Source of the DNA: Nitrososphaerota archaeon
GTDB lineage: Archaea > Thermoproteota > Nitrososphaeria > Nitrososphaerales > Gagatemarchaeaceae
DNA length: 11,107 nt
Reading direction: 5' to 3'
Assembly (NCBI GenBank): GCA_005877185.1
Contig: VBPQ01000071.1
Span: 1-11,107, forward strand
Shown here: piece by piece, positions 5,135 to 11,107 of the stretch
Layout of the letters: the number at the start of each line of letters is the position of its first letter
Numbering within the stretch: position 1 is the first letter of the stretch
Position numbers and translations under genes: made by a program
Notes under the pieces: model-generated
The model's database searches: none
What the model was told of the DNA's origin: nothing
The model's input: only the letters and a program-made list of their open reading frames with translations

Positions 5135-5761
5135 TCACCTGCGTAGAGTTCGCTGAGGAAGGTTAGCAACGGTGACCGCTCCAGAACGCAGAATCTCTAC
5201 CCGGTTCTCAGATACTTTCACCACGGTCGACTCTTTTTCGCTGAGAATCCCGCCGTCGAGTATCAGGTCCACCTCTTCCCCGATTGACTGAATCGCCTCC
5301 TGAGCCGTCCTGCAGGCGGGTTTTCTGGACCTGTTGGCGCTTGTCCCGATAAGGTGCCCGCCGCAAGCTGAAATCAGCTCGAGACAGCTCCTTGAGTTTG
5401 GAACTCTGACCCCGAGCGTCCCGCTGCCTTGGTGGATAAGCTCCGGCAGTTCCGCCCTTAGCGGAAGAACGATTGTAAGGGCACCCGGCCAGTAATCTTT
5501 CGCCAGCTGACGAGCCCTTCCGCTGAACCGGACCAAGCGAGAGGCAGACTCGAGGCTATCACAGAGGACGGGGACTGGCTTTCCCCCTCTCCCCTTTATC
5601 GCGAAGACCCTCCGAGCCGCGAGCTCGTTCATCGGGTCGCACCCCAGGCCGTAGACCGTGTCGGTCGGGTACACGATGACACCGCCACCAAGAACGAGTT
5701 TCGCGGCCTCGCGGATGCTCTTTCCCGAAATCTTCCTCACACCCCCTTTCTTCATCTTCAT
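5135..5761 (-). CDS. Threonylcarbamoyl-AMP synthase, YrdC/Sua5 family
   Basis: This enzyme makes threonylcarbamoyl-AMP from threonine, bicarbonate and ATP; KEOPS then moves the group to tRNA A37 to form t6A. The YrdC motifs are present in order: GGGVIVYPTDTVYGLGCDP (residues 25-43), KGRGGKP (56-62), WPGALT (91-96), GVRVP (117-121) and GTSANRS (139-145). At 208 residues it is a YrdC-only enzyme without the C-terminal Sua5 domain. The ATG at 5761 sits about 25 bases from a TATA box, so the message is probably leaderless. The N-terminus is very basic (MKMKKGG), fitting tRNA-related work. It is transcribed towards the THUMP gene on the same strand, 187 bases ahead. Confidence 0.92.
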   Translation of the reverse strand: MKMKKGGVRKISGKSIREAAKLVLGGGVIVYPTDTVYGLGCDPMNELAARRVFAIKGRGGKPVPVLCDSLESASRLVRFSGRARQLAKDYWPGALTIVLPLRAELPELIHQGSGTLGVRVPNSRSCLELISACGGHLIGTSANRSRKPACRTAQEAIQSIGEEVDLILDGGILSEKESTVVKVSENRVEILRSGAVTVANLPQRTLRR

Positions 5762-5781
5762 CTTAGAACAAAGCCGGCAAC

Positions 5782-5790
5782 ATTTAATAG
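5782..5790. promoter_or_regulatory. TATA box of the YrdC gene, possibly bidirectional
   Basis: ATTTAATAG (CTATTAAAT on the minus strand) is centred about 25 bases from the YrdC ATG and about 34 bases from the TTG of the small acidic ORF. It could direct both. Confidence 0.6.
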
Positions 5791-5819
5791 GTCATCGAAA
5801 ACCGCGCTGACCGCTCCAA

Positions 5820-5912
5820 TTGTCCCAGGAAGACCAAGAGCTCGAAGAGGATTTCGACGAGGAATTGGAGGACGACGGCTGGGAAGAGGACTCGGAAGAA
5901 GACGAGTTCTAG
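5820..5912 (+). CDS. Possible 30-residue, extremely acidic small protein
   Basis: The frame opens just after a stop at 5808-5810, starts with TTG at 5820 and ends with TAG at 5910-5912. Of 30 residues, 19 are Asp or Glu and none is Lys or Arg; the sequence starts MSQEDQELEEDF and ends in DEEDEF-like SEEDEF, with one Trp at 21. I do not recognise it. Such peptides can be acidic partners of basic RNA- or DNA-binding proteins, or may be chance. In its favour are a possible TATA box 34 bases upstream and its position between two genes in otherwise empty DNA. Against it are the short length, the TTG start and the absence of a clear ribosome-binding site. Confidence 0.4.
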   Translation: MSQEDQELEEDFDEELEDDGWEEDSEEDEF

Positions 5913-5970
5913 CGGAATACCTCAGCAGCTTCGAGGGCTGACCTAGTCGGGAGGCCGCGGGCGGGTCACC

Positions 5971-5980
5971 CTATATATGG
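5971..5980 (+). promoter_or_regulatory. TATA box of the tpiA gene
   Basis: CTATATATGG is the strongest TATA box of the window, centred 28 bases before the GTG start at 6003, so transcription probably begins at the start codon itself. Confidence 0.75.
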
Positions 5981-6002
5981 GCTGGAAGAACAACTGTCAA
6001 TT

Positions 6003-6692
6003 GTGCGAGACAGAAGGACGCTGATACTAAACTTCAAGAACTATATCGAGGTCTTGGGTGCGAAGTCTGTCGAGCTGGCGCGTGCGGCGGAACGTGTTTC
6101 TAGTGTCGTCGACATTGAGATAGTGGTGGCGCCCCCAACGCCGATGATCGGCGCCGTCGCATCCACGGTGAACAACCGGGTGTTCAGTCAGAAGGCTGAG
6201 CTCGGCGTGGTCGGGCAGAGCACGGGCGCCCTCATCCCCGAATCAATCAAGGCGGCTGGGGCGGCGGGAAGTATCCTTAACCACAGCGAGGCGAGAGTTC
6301 CACCTGCCGGTTTAGACACCGCGGTTTCTCGTCTCAAGTCGCTAGGACTGGAGGTCTGCCTCTGCGCGCAGACCCCCCGCGAGGTAAGGAAACTGGCCGC
6401 ACTCTCCGCAGATTACCTGGCTGTCGAGCCGCCTGAGCTCATCGGGGGCGGGGTCGCGGTCTCGAAGGCGAGACCCGAGCTGATCGAGAACAGTGTGAGT
6501 GCGGCCAGGTCCGGGGCTTATCGTGGGAGGATACTCTGCGGCGCGGGAATAGTAGACGGGGAGGATGTCAGGATGGCGGTGAAACTGGGAGTCGACGGCG
6601 TCCTCGTTTCGAGCAGTGTCGTAAAGGCGAAGAACTGGGATGGAAAGATAACGGAGCTTGCGCTCGCCCTTCAGACCTCCAGAAATCCGTAA
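6003..6692 (+). CDS. tpiA: Triosephosphate isomerase, archaeal type
   Basis: TIM interconverts dihydroxyacetone phosphate and glyceraldehyde 3-phosphate in glycolysis and gluconeogenesis, in the cytoplasm. The active-site residues are Asn10 and Lys12 (LNFKNY), His94 (LNHSEAR) and Glu142 (VEPPELIG). The phosphate-binding GAGIVDG (180-186) and VLVSSSVVKA (200-209) segments follow. At 229 residues it has the short archaeal form rather than the roughly 250 of bacteria. In the mobile loop after EPPELIG the residues are Gly-Gly-Gly (148-150), where archaeal enzymes usually have Gly-Thr-Gly. The GTG start at 6003 is fixed by the TATA box 28 bases upstream. The gdhA gene follows closely with its own TATA box. 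Confidence 0.96.
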   Translation: MRDRRTLILNFKNYIEVLGAKSVELARAAERVSSVVDIEIVVAPPTPMIGAVASTVNNRVFSQKAELGVVGQSTGALIPESIKAAGAAGSILNHSEARVPPAGLDTAVSRLKSLGLEVCLCAQTPREVRKLAALSADYLAVEPPELIGGGVAVSKARPELIENSVSAARSGAYRGRILCGAGIVDGEDVRMAVKLGVDGVLVSSSVVKAKNWDGKITELALALQTSRNP

Positions 6693-6696
6693 ATAG
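6690..6696 (+). promoter_or_regulatory. TATA box of the glutamate dehydrogenase gene
   Basis: TAAATAG begins at the tpiA stop codon and is centred about 26 bases before the ATG at 6719. It supports that ATG over the GTG at 6701, which would lie too close to the box. Confidence 0.6.
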
Positions 6697-6718
6697 ACAA
6701 GTGGGGCGCGCGGGCAAT

Positions 6719-7972
6719 ATGGCCGAGCCCAAGCCGAACCCTTTTGAGAATGCCTTGGAGCAACTCAAGATCGCGGCTGAATACCTGAAGCTTGAACCTT
6801 GGATCCACGAGATGCTGAAGAGTCCGAGAAGAATTCTCACCGTCTATCTCCCCGTGAAGACGGACGACGGTGGAATGAAGGTCTTCACGGGTTTCAGGGT
6901 CCAGTACAACGATGCCCGGGGGCCTTCGAAAGGAGGGATACGCTATCACCCCAACGTTACCCTTGATGAAGTCAAGGCTCTGGCGTGCTGGATGACCTGG
7001 AAGTGCAGCATCGCGGACATTCCTTTCGGAGGGGCGAAGGGAGGCGTGATCTGCAACCCGAAGGAGATGTCGAATGCGGAGCTGGAGAGGATGACGAGAC
7101 GGTACGCCTCGGCGATAGCGGACTTCATCGGGCCGTACCGGGACATCCCGGCACCCGACGTCTACACAAACGCGCAGATAATGGCCTGGATCGTCGACAC
7201 ATACAGCCAGCTGAAGGGCTACATGGTTCCCGAGGTGGTCACGGGGAAGCCGATCCCGCTGGGAGGTTCCCTGGGGAGGGACACAGCCACGGGGAGAGGC
7301 GCCGTCTTCTGCACGAGGGAGGCCGCCGAGGTGAAGAAGCTGACGCTGAAGGGGGCGACCTTCGCGGTCCAGGGGTACGGCAACGCAGGTTCGAACTATG
7401 CGGAGATACTTCAGGAGTTGGGGGGAAAGCTTGTGGGAGCGGCCGACTCGCAGGGGGCCATATCGAGCAAGAAGGGAATCGACGCCGTCAAGCTGCTCAA
7501 GCACAAAGAGAAGACCGGGACCGTCGTTGGGATGCCGGGGACGGAGAAGATCAGCGAAGATGAGCTCCTAAGGAGCGAGTGCGACATCCTCGTGCCCGCG
7601 GCGCTCGAGAACGCGATCACGAGGGACGTGGCGAAGGGAGTCAGGGCAAAGGTAATCGTGGAGTGCGCCAACGGGCCGACGACGCCGGAGGCCGACAAGG
7701 TCCTCGATACCAACGGAGTCTTTGTCGTACCCGACATTCTCGCGAACTCAGGGGGAGTCATCGTGAGCTACTTGGAGTGGGTCCAAAACTTGAACAGACT
7801 CAGGTGGACCGAGGAGGAGGTGAACGCAAAGCTCGAGGACAAGATAACGAGAGCGTTCAGCGACGTCCAGGCGACTTCTCACAAGGAAAATGTCTCAATG
7901 AGGACCGCGGCGCTCATCGTAGGGGTCGGGAGGGTCGCCGACGCGATAAAGACGCTCGGACTCTGGCCGTAG
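6719..7972 (+). CDS. gdhA: Glutamate dehydrogenase
   Basis: The enzyme interconverts glutamate with 2-oxoglutarate and ammonia using NAD(P), linking nitrogen and carbon metabolism. The N-terminal catalytic domain shows VFTGFRVQYNDARGPSKGGI (55-74), with substrate-binding Lys71; Lys95 (MTWK); FGGAKGG (103-109) with catalytic Lys107; and IPAPDVYTN (143-151) with Asp147. The coenzyme domain has GYGNAG (219-224) and an acidic Asp243 at the end of the second strand, which often favours NAD, although specificity is not certain. At 417 residues it matches hexameric archaeal GDHs (about 420). An alternative GTG at 6701 would add 6 residues, but the TATA position supports ATG 6719. Its TAG stop directly abuts the stop of the convergent FBPase gene. 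Confidence 0.96.
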   Translation: MAEPKPNPFENALEQLKIAAEYLKLEPWIHEMLKSPRRILTVYLPVKTDDGGMKVFTGFRVQYNDARGPSKGGIRYHPNVTLDEVKALACWMTWKCSIADIPFGGAKGGVICNPKEMSNAELERMTRRYASAIADFIGPYRDIPAPDVYTNAQIMAWIVDTYSQLKGYMVPEVVTGKPIPLGGSLGRDTATGRGAVFCTREAAEVKKLTLKGATFAVQGYGNAGSNYAEILQELGGKLVGAADSQGAISSKKGIDAVKLLKHKEKTGTVVGMPGTEKISEDELLRSECDILVPAALENAITRDVAKGVRAKVIVECANGPTTPEADKVLDTNGVFVVPDILANSGGVIVSYLEWVQNLNRLRWTEEEVNAKLEDKITRAFSDVQATSHKENVSMRTAALIVGVGRVADAIKTLGLWP

Positions 7973-8872
7973 CTAAGGGGAGCCTGAGGAGACGGTCCTC
8001 TCCAGCTCCTTTGTAATGGAGTAGCTTCCGGTGTAGACGGGAGTTGTCGCGGAGAGCTCTTCCGCCTCGACCCTGAGCAGGTCGACGAAACCGTCGGTCG
8101 AGTAACCACCTGCGGCCTTCGTGATGAAGGCCATGGGGGCGGCCTCGTAGAGGAGCCTCAGCTTCCCGCGCGGTTTGCCCTTCAGGGCGGGATACCCGAA
8201 GATCCCCCCGTGCTTGAGCACCTGATTGTAGTCCCCCACGAACGTTCCACAGTACCTGACCTTCGAACCGAGCTGCTCGAGCTTGGTGACGAACCTCTCG
8301 ACGGGGGGAATCCACTCCCTCCTCAGGCCGCCGAAGCCGTAGACCTCCGGCTTGTCGGGCATCTTCAAGTCTTGGGCAGCTAGCTCGAAGACGAAGTTCG
8401 ATCCTTTTCGGACAAGGCCAAACCGGTTTACCCCATTCCCGGTCGAGAAGGTCAGGGTGACCATCGGCCCATAGGTCACGAAGGCAGAGGCGACGATCCT
8501 CTCCCCCGAGCAGGGGAGGGCAGAGTCGTAGATTCCAAAGATGCTGCCGAGGGGGTTGTTTGTCTCGATGTTGGAAGAGCCATCGAGGGGGTCCATCGCC
8601 ACATGAAGGGCCCCCCTCCCCGTAAGAGGCTGGGCCTCCTCCTCGGAGGCGAGCTCCGCGACCGCGCCGGTGGCGATCAGTGAGTTCGAGAACTCTCCGT
8701 TCGTGAAGAGGTCAAGGGCGGCTTGCCTGTCACCCGATGGGTTCGTTCCGCCCGTCACCCCCCTCTCGATGGGAAGAGCCTCCCAGACCCTAACTGATGA
8801 CTTGGCGACCGCTGACAGAACTTTCGAGACATCCGCCGTAGTCCTTTCTTCCAGGAACTCCTCGAGGCGCAA
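7973..8872 (-). CDS. fbp: Fructose-1,6-bisphosphatase, class I
   Basis: It hydrolyses fructose 1,6-bisphosphate to fructose 6-phosphate, the committed step of gluconeogenesis. The class I motifs are all present: GDRQ (47-50), ASEEE (75-79), DPLDGSSNI (94-102, metal site), the RYCGTFVGDYNQVLKHGGIF block (206-225), KLRLLYEAAPMAF (237-249, substrate phosphate and metal) and AGG (254-256). Length is 299, slightly below the roughly 330 of typical class I enzymes. Many archaea use the unrelated bifunctional FBP aldolase/phosphatase for this step, so a class I enzyme is notable. The start is TTG at 8872, preceded by a TATA box about 33 bases upstream that is shared with the divergent aldolase gene. 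Confidence 0.94.
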   Translation of the reverse strand: MRLEEFLEERTTADVSKVLSAVAKSSVRVWEALPIERGVTGGTNPSGDRQAALDLFTNGEFSNSLIATGAVAELASEEEAQPLTGRGALHVAMDPLDGSSNIETNNPLGSIFGIYDSALPCSGERIVASAFVTYGPMVTLTFSTGNGVNRFGLVRKGSNFVFELAAQDLKMPDKPEVYGFGGLRREWIPPVERFVTKLEQLGSKVRYCGTFVGDYNQVLKHGGIFGYPALKGKPRGKLRLLYEAAPMAFITKAAGGYSTDGFVDLLRVEAEELSATTPVYTGSYSITKELERTVSSGSP

Positions 8873-8900
8873 CTCGCCTGACCTCGACCCGTCTTCACCC

Positions 8901-8909
8901 TTAAATATT
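8901..8909. promoter_or_regulatory. Shared TATA box between fbp and the aldolase gene
   Basis: TTAAATATT (AATATTTAA on the other strand) is nearly symmetrical and lies about 33 bases from the fbp TTG and 32 bases from the aldolase ATG. It is the only AT-rich patch in the 64-bp gap, so both divergent genes probably use it. Confidence 0.65.
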
Positions 8910-8936
8910 CACGGATGAGTTTGCTTTCATCCGAAA

Positions 8937-9725
8937 ATGAAAGGAGAGAGGATGGAGGCGTTCCTGAGGAGCGGGAGGAGCCTCCTGCTAGCGTACGACC
9001 AAGGGCTGGAGCACGGGCCTTCGACCGACTTCGACGAGAGGAACGTCGACCCCGGCTTCGTCATGGACATCGCGGTCAAGGGAGGGTTCAACGGGGTCGT
9101 CTTTCAGAAGGGCGTTGCCGAGAGGTTCTACACGGGCAAGGTCCCACTCATCGTGAAACTCAACGGGAAATCGAACATTCCGAAGGGAGAGCCTCTCTCG
9201 AGGCAGGTCTGCTCGGTGGAGTACGCGGTCTCTCTCGGCGCAAAGGGTGTGGGATACACGATTTACCTCGGAAGCGCGCACGAGCCGGAGATGTTCGCCG
9301 AGTTCGGGAGAATACAGGAAGAGGCTCACGAGAGGAATATTCCGGCGATAGCGTGGGTCTACCCCAGGGGGGCGGCGGTAACGAACGATACCTCCAAAGA
9401 GACCGTCGCATACGCGGCGAGGGCCGCGCTGGAGCTCGGGGCCGATGCGGCGAAGATAAAGTACACGGGAGATTCGGCGAGCTTCTCCTGGGCCGTGAAG
9501 GCTGCGGGCGGGGTGAAGGTCTTCATGTCAGGCGGTCCGAAGGCGCCAACAGACGAGGCCTTTCTCAGGCAGGTCAAGGGCTCGATGGACGCCGGCGCGA
9601 CCGGTCTGGCGGTCGGAAGAAACGTCTGGCAGCACAACGACCCCATTGTGATGACCAATCACCTTCGGCAAATCATCTTTGAGAACAAGCCCGTTGAAGC
9701 GTTACTGCCTAGCCTGACGGTCTAG
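8937..9725 (+). CDS. Fructose-bisphosphate aldolase, class I archaeal (DhnA) type
   Basis: It joins dihydroxyacetone phosphate and glyceraldehyde 3-phosphate to fructose 1,6-bisphosphate (or the reverse) by a Schiff-base mechanism. Family marks are LLLAYDQGLEHGP (16-28), KLNGKSN (74-80), GAKGVGYTIYLGS (101-113), AWVYPRG (139-145), AAKIKYTGD (171-179) with the Schiff-base lysine most likely Lys175, and LAVGRNVWQ (224-232). At 262 residues it fits this family. DQGLEHGP distinguishes it from the related ADTH synthase of aromatic amino acid biosynthesis, which normally has a DHG-type motif. ATG 8937 is used; ATG 8952 (MEAFL) is possible. It is divergent from fbp and supplies its substrate. Confidence 0.93.
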   Translation: MKGERMEAFLRSGRSLLLAYDQGLEHGPSTDFDERNVDPGFVMDIAVKGGFNGVVFQKGVAERFYTGKVPLIVKLNGKSNIPKGEPLSRQVCSVEYAVSLGAKGVGYTIYLGSAHEPEMFAEFGRIQEEAHERNIPAIAWVYPRGAAVTNDTSKETVAYAARAALELGADAAKIKYTGDSASFSWAVKAAGGVKVFMSGGPKAPTDEAFLRQVKGSMDAGATGLAVGRNVWQHNDPIVMTNHLRQIIFENKPVEALLPSLTV

Positions 9726-9741
9726 TTACTGCGAGACGGCA

Positions 9742-9947
9742 TTGGTATTGCTCCAGGGGGGACTGAGAGGAGGAAAGTCTGTCAGCATGAATCGGAATAT
9801 CTTGACTTTCATGTCTATGACGATCTTGAGGACGGCGTCGCAACCGCGTTGCTTTTCCCCTCGAGAGGCTTTCTCATCTCCGACACCGTCCTGGTGGAAG
9901 GCTGGAACGACGTCGTGTTTCCAAAATATTATGTGGTTCGAGCATGA
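9742..9947 (+). pseudogene. Frameshifted second copy of the small unrecognised protein family
   Basis: The frame ending with TGA at 9945-9947 is open back to the aldolase stop, but it has no ATG, GTG or TTG before the conserved part. It encodes a C-x-H-x-S-E segment (Cys at 9780-9782), then FPSRGFLISD, WNDVVFP and VVRA-stop. Nineteen of 28 residues in the PSRGF-to-VVR stretch are identical to the ORF at 970-1263. A TTG at 9742 lies in another frame and would join this frame if the G6 run at 9756-9761 had seven Gs. That gives a protein of about 68 residues starting MVLLQGGTERRK, aligning with copy 1. It may be a sequencing error in the G run, a real broken gene, or slippage. Function unknown. 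Confidence 0.5.
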
Positions 9948-10034
9948 CAAGTCGATAATCTGCAGCGGAAGAAGCACACGAACGCCTCTAAGCGTGAATT
10001 AGGTGAAGAAATGAGCTTGGTTTGCCAAAAGAAG

Positions 10035-10133
10035 TAGCCCGGCGAGGATTCGAACCTCGGTCAGAGGAACTGGCGCCATGTGGTCACTGGCGACTCCAGA
10101 GGCCCCTATCCTTGGCCACTAGACGACCGGGCT
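10035..10133 (-). tRNA. tRNA-Gln(CTG) with 24-nt intron
   Basis: Acceptor AGCCCGG pairs with CCGGGCT and T stem CGAGG with CCTCG around TTCGAAT; the D arm is GTCTAGTGGCCAAGGAT. The anticodon stem GGGGC/GTTCC (two G-U pairs) encloses 31 nt. Reading C-T-CTG-G, then intron, then A gives anticodon CTG (10097-10099) and a 24-nt intron (10072-10095) at position 37/38. Around the splice sites TGG/CCA and CGCC/GGCG pair with an AGT bulge, as in a bulge-helix-bulge. Discriminator A73 is at 10035; CCA is not encoded. The mature length is 75 nt, with a 6-nt variable loop. Confidence 0.92.
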
Positions 10134-10155
10134 TCAGATGTGACCTCGCTCGAAG

Positions 10156-10173
10156 TTATAGAAGATAAAAGCA
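10156..10173 (-). promoter_or_regulatory. Promoter region of tRNA-Gln
   Basis: The minus strand has TTCTATAACT about 26 bases before the tRNA 5' end and a second AT patch GCTTTTATC just upstream. Either could be the TATA box. They sit between the tRNA and the stop codon (10174-10176) of the peptidase-like gene. Confidence 0.5.
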
Positions 10174-11107
10174 TTATTTGTCAGACCCTGTAAACGCGTA
10201 CTGAACTCCTTTTTCATTCTTGAAAACGAATCTTGTGAGTGTCAAAGTGAATCCTTCGCAGAACAACTCGCTCAGGTAAGCTAGCTGAGATCCATCGACC
10301 CGCCGTGAGCCTCGTTGAGCGGTAAGAATCGGTTTCCGAGGTAGCCAGTTGAGAACTAGACAAGCCTCAGAGTAAGCAGCTTCTTTGAGCTTCCTACTAC
10401 CAGTAGTCGTCTTTGAACGTACAATTGCCGCTTCCAGAGACTCCGTGGCCTTATGGCCACCAGAGATGATGGTGAAAGAGTTAGCCCAGCCGTTATTGTA
10501 AGGGGTGGAGATGCAATGCCCAGGTGGTCCTCCGTTGTAGTGGTTATCGTATATTATGCCACTTATCGTTACTTGGCCGAAATTCGGAATAGTGGTCTGA
10601 TGAACCTCACCCGCTAAGATGTCGAAGTAAGAATTTGCCCCGAGATCACTAGACCAGTTGTAGTGGTAGGTCTGACATGCTCGACCTATGGTGCTGTCCA
10701 ACGTATCTACGTTGTAGCTCGAGGGACTTCCGGTGGGACTGGTATTAGCATCGTTGTAGGTTCCAGAAAGAATATGATCTCCTGGAGTCATAGTGAATGT
10801 GCAGTTTGTTGCTGTACTATTTACAGGAACGAATTGGTACCACAGGTAAATACGTGGACCCGCTCGTGGATGTATCCGCGCCGAACCCAGTCTGGGCCAA
10901 GTGACTGCCGTTCGCCACATCGGTCAGACCAGACCATATGCCATAGGTGCAGGGAAGTTGAGACTGGCAACTGCTGGTAACTGTGGGAAGGTTCCACACT
11001 CCTTCTAAGTACCAGTATGGATATTGGGGATTTTTTGGTCCCGCGGTGCCATTCCAGTATTCGTAGCCTCCTCCCCAATTGCCACCTGTCAGATTTTTGT
11101 ATGCACC
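10174..11107 (-). pseudogene. G1/A4 family glutamic endopeptidase (eqolisin-like), frameshifted and 5'-truncated by the window
   Basis: Eqolisins are secreted acid proteases with a beta-sandwich fold and a Gln-Glu catalytic pair. The frame entering from the window end reads GGNWGGGYEYWNGT, EGVWNLPTVTSSC, YGIWSGLTD and HLAQTGFGAD. The last matches the EQIGTEAD-type motif that bears the catalytic Gln (codon 10892-10894). That frame stops at 10817. The protein continues one frame over as YLWYQFVPVNSTA, then NSYFDILAGEVHQTTIPNFG, with the candidate catalytic Glu at 10606-10608, and ends at TAA 10174-10176. One extra base near the AAA at 10848-10850 explains the break. The last roughly 80 residues beyond the peptidase fold are not recognised. 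GC is clearly lower than in the metabolic genes, suggesting transfer. Either a broken gene or a sequencing error. The signal peptide would lie outside the window. Confidence 0.7.

Noticed and set aside
6671..7504. 277-codon minus-strand frame opposite glutamate dehydrogenase
   Set aside because: It is Arg/His/Pro-rich shadow translation of a strongly conserved gene.
8915..9682. 255-codon plus-strand frame overlapping the aldolase
   Set aside because: Arg/Gly-rich composition is that of an out-of-frame read of the aldolase, which has full catalytic motifs.
1..11107. CRISPR array or insertion sequence
   Set aside because: No regularly spaced repeats and no transposase motifs or terminal inverted repeats were found; the only direct repeat is the single 59-bp tandem duplication.

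Overview
This 11.1 kb window is archaeal chromosomal DNA. The evidence is a small HMf-type histone, ribosomal protein S17e, the KEOPS subunit Cgi121, an archaeal-type class I fructose-bisphosphate aldolase, two intron-containing tRNA genes with no encoded CCA, TATA boxes placed about 26-30 bases before start codons (suggesting leaderless transcripts), and many TTG/GTG starts. The histone together with this gene content makes a TACK-type archaeon, possibly related to Nitrososphaeria, my best guess. I cannot settle the lineage from sequence alone. The central part is GC-rich; the right end is visibly AT-richer.

Layout. 1-286: the 3' end of a surface-type protein with a C-terminal membrane anchor, interrupted by a perfect 59-bp tandem duplication. 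288-1366: MsrA (minus) with a 16-bp palindrome over its promoter, a small unrecognised ORF, and tRNA-Glu(CTC) with an intron. 1447-1668: histone. 1884-4417: a plus-strand run of a TatD-like hydrolase, S17e, a SerK-like serine kinase, a MoaD/ThiS-like protein ending in Gly-Gly, and Cgi121. 4435-5761: a THUMP-domain protein and the YrdC/Sua5 threonylcarbamoyl-AMP synthase (both minus), separated by a G-rich spacer. 5820-5912: a possible 30-residue, extremely acidic protein. 6003-9725: central carbon and nitrogen metabolism: triosephosphate isomerase, glutamate dehydrogenase, class I fructose-1,6-bisphosphatase (minus) and fructose-bisphosphate aldolase. 9742-9947: a frameshifted relative of the small ORF near tRNA-Glu. 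10035-10133: tRNA-Gln(CTG) with an intron. 10174-11107: a frameshifted glutamic (G1/A4, eqolisin-type) peptidase running off the window.

How the parts work together. TIM, aldolase and FBPase give consecutive lower-gluconeogenesis steps; aldolase and FBPase are divergent around one TATA element. YrdC and Cgi121 belong to tRNA t6A synthesis, and the THUMP protein probably also acts in tRNA modification. The most interesting operon is serine kinase plus ubiquitin-like protein: together they could supply O-phosphoserine and a protein thiocarboxylate, the two substrates of the CysM/CysO route of cysteine synthesis known from Mycobacterium. The most novel element is the small protein family with two copies in this window, each just before a convergent, intron-bearing tRNA gene.
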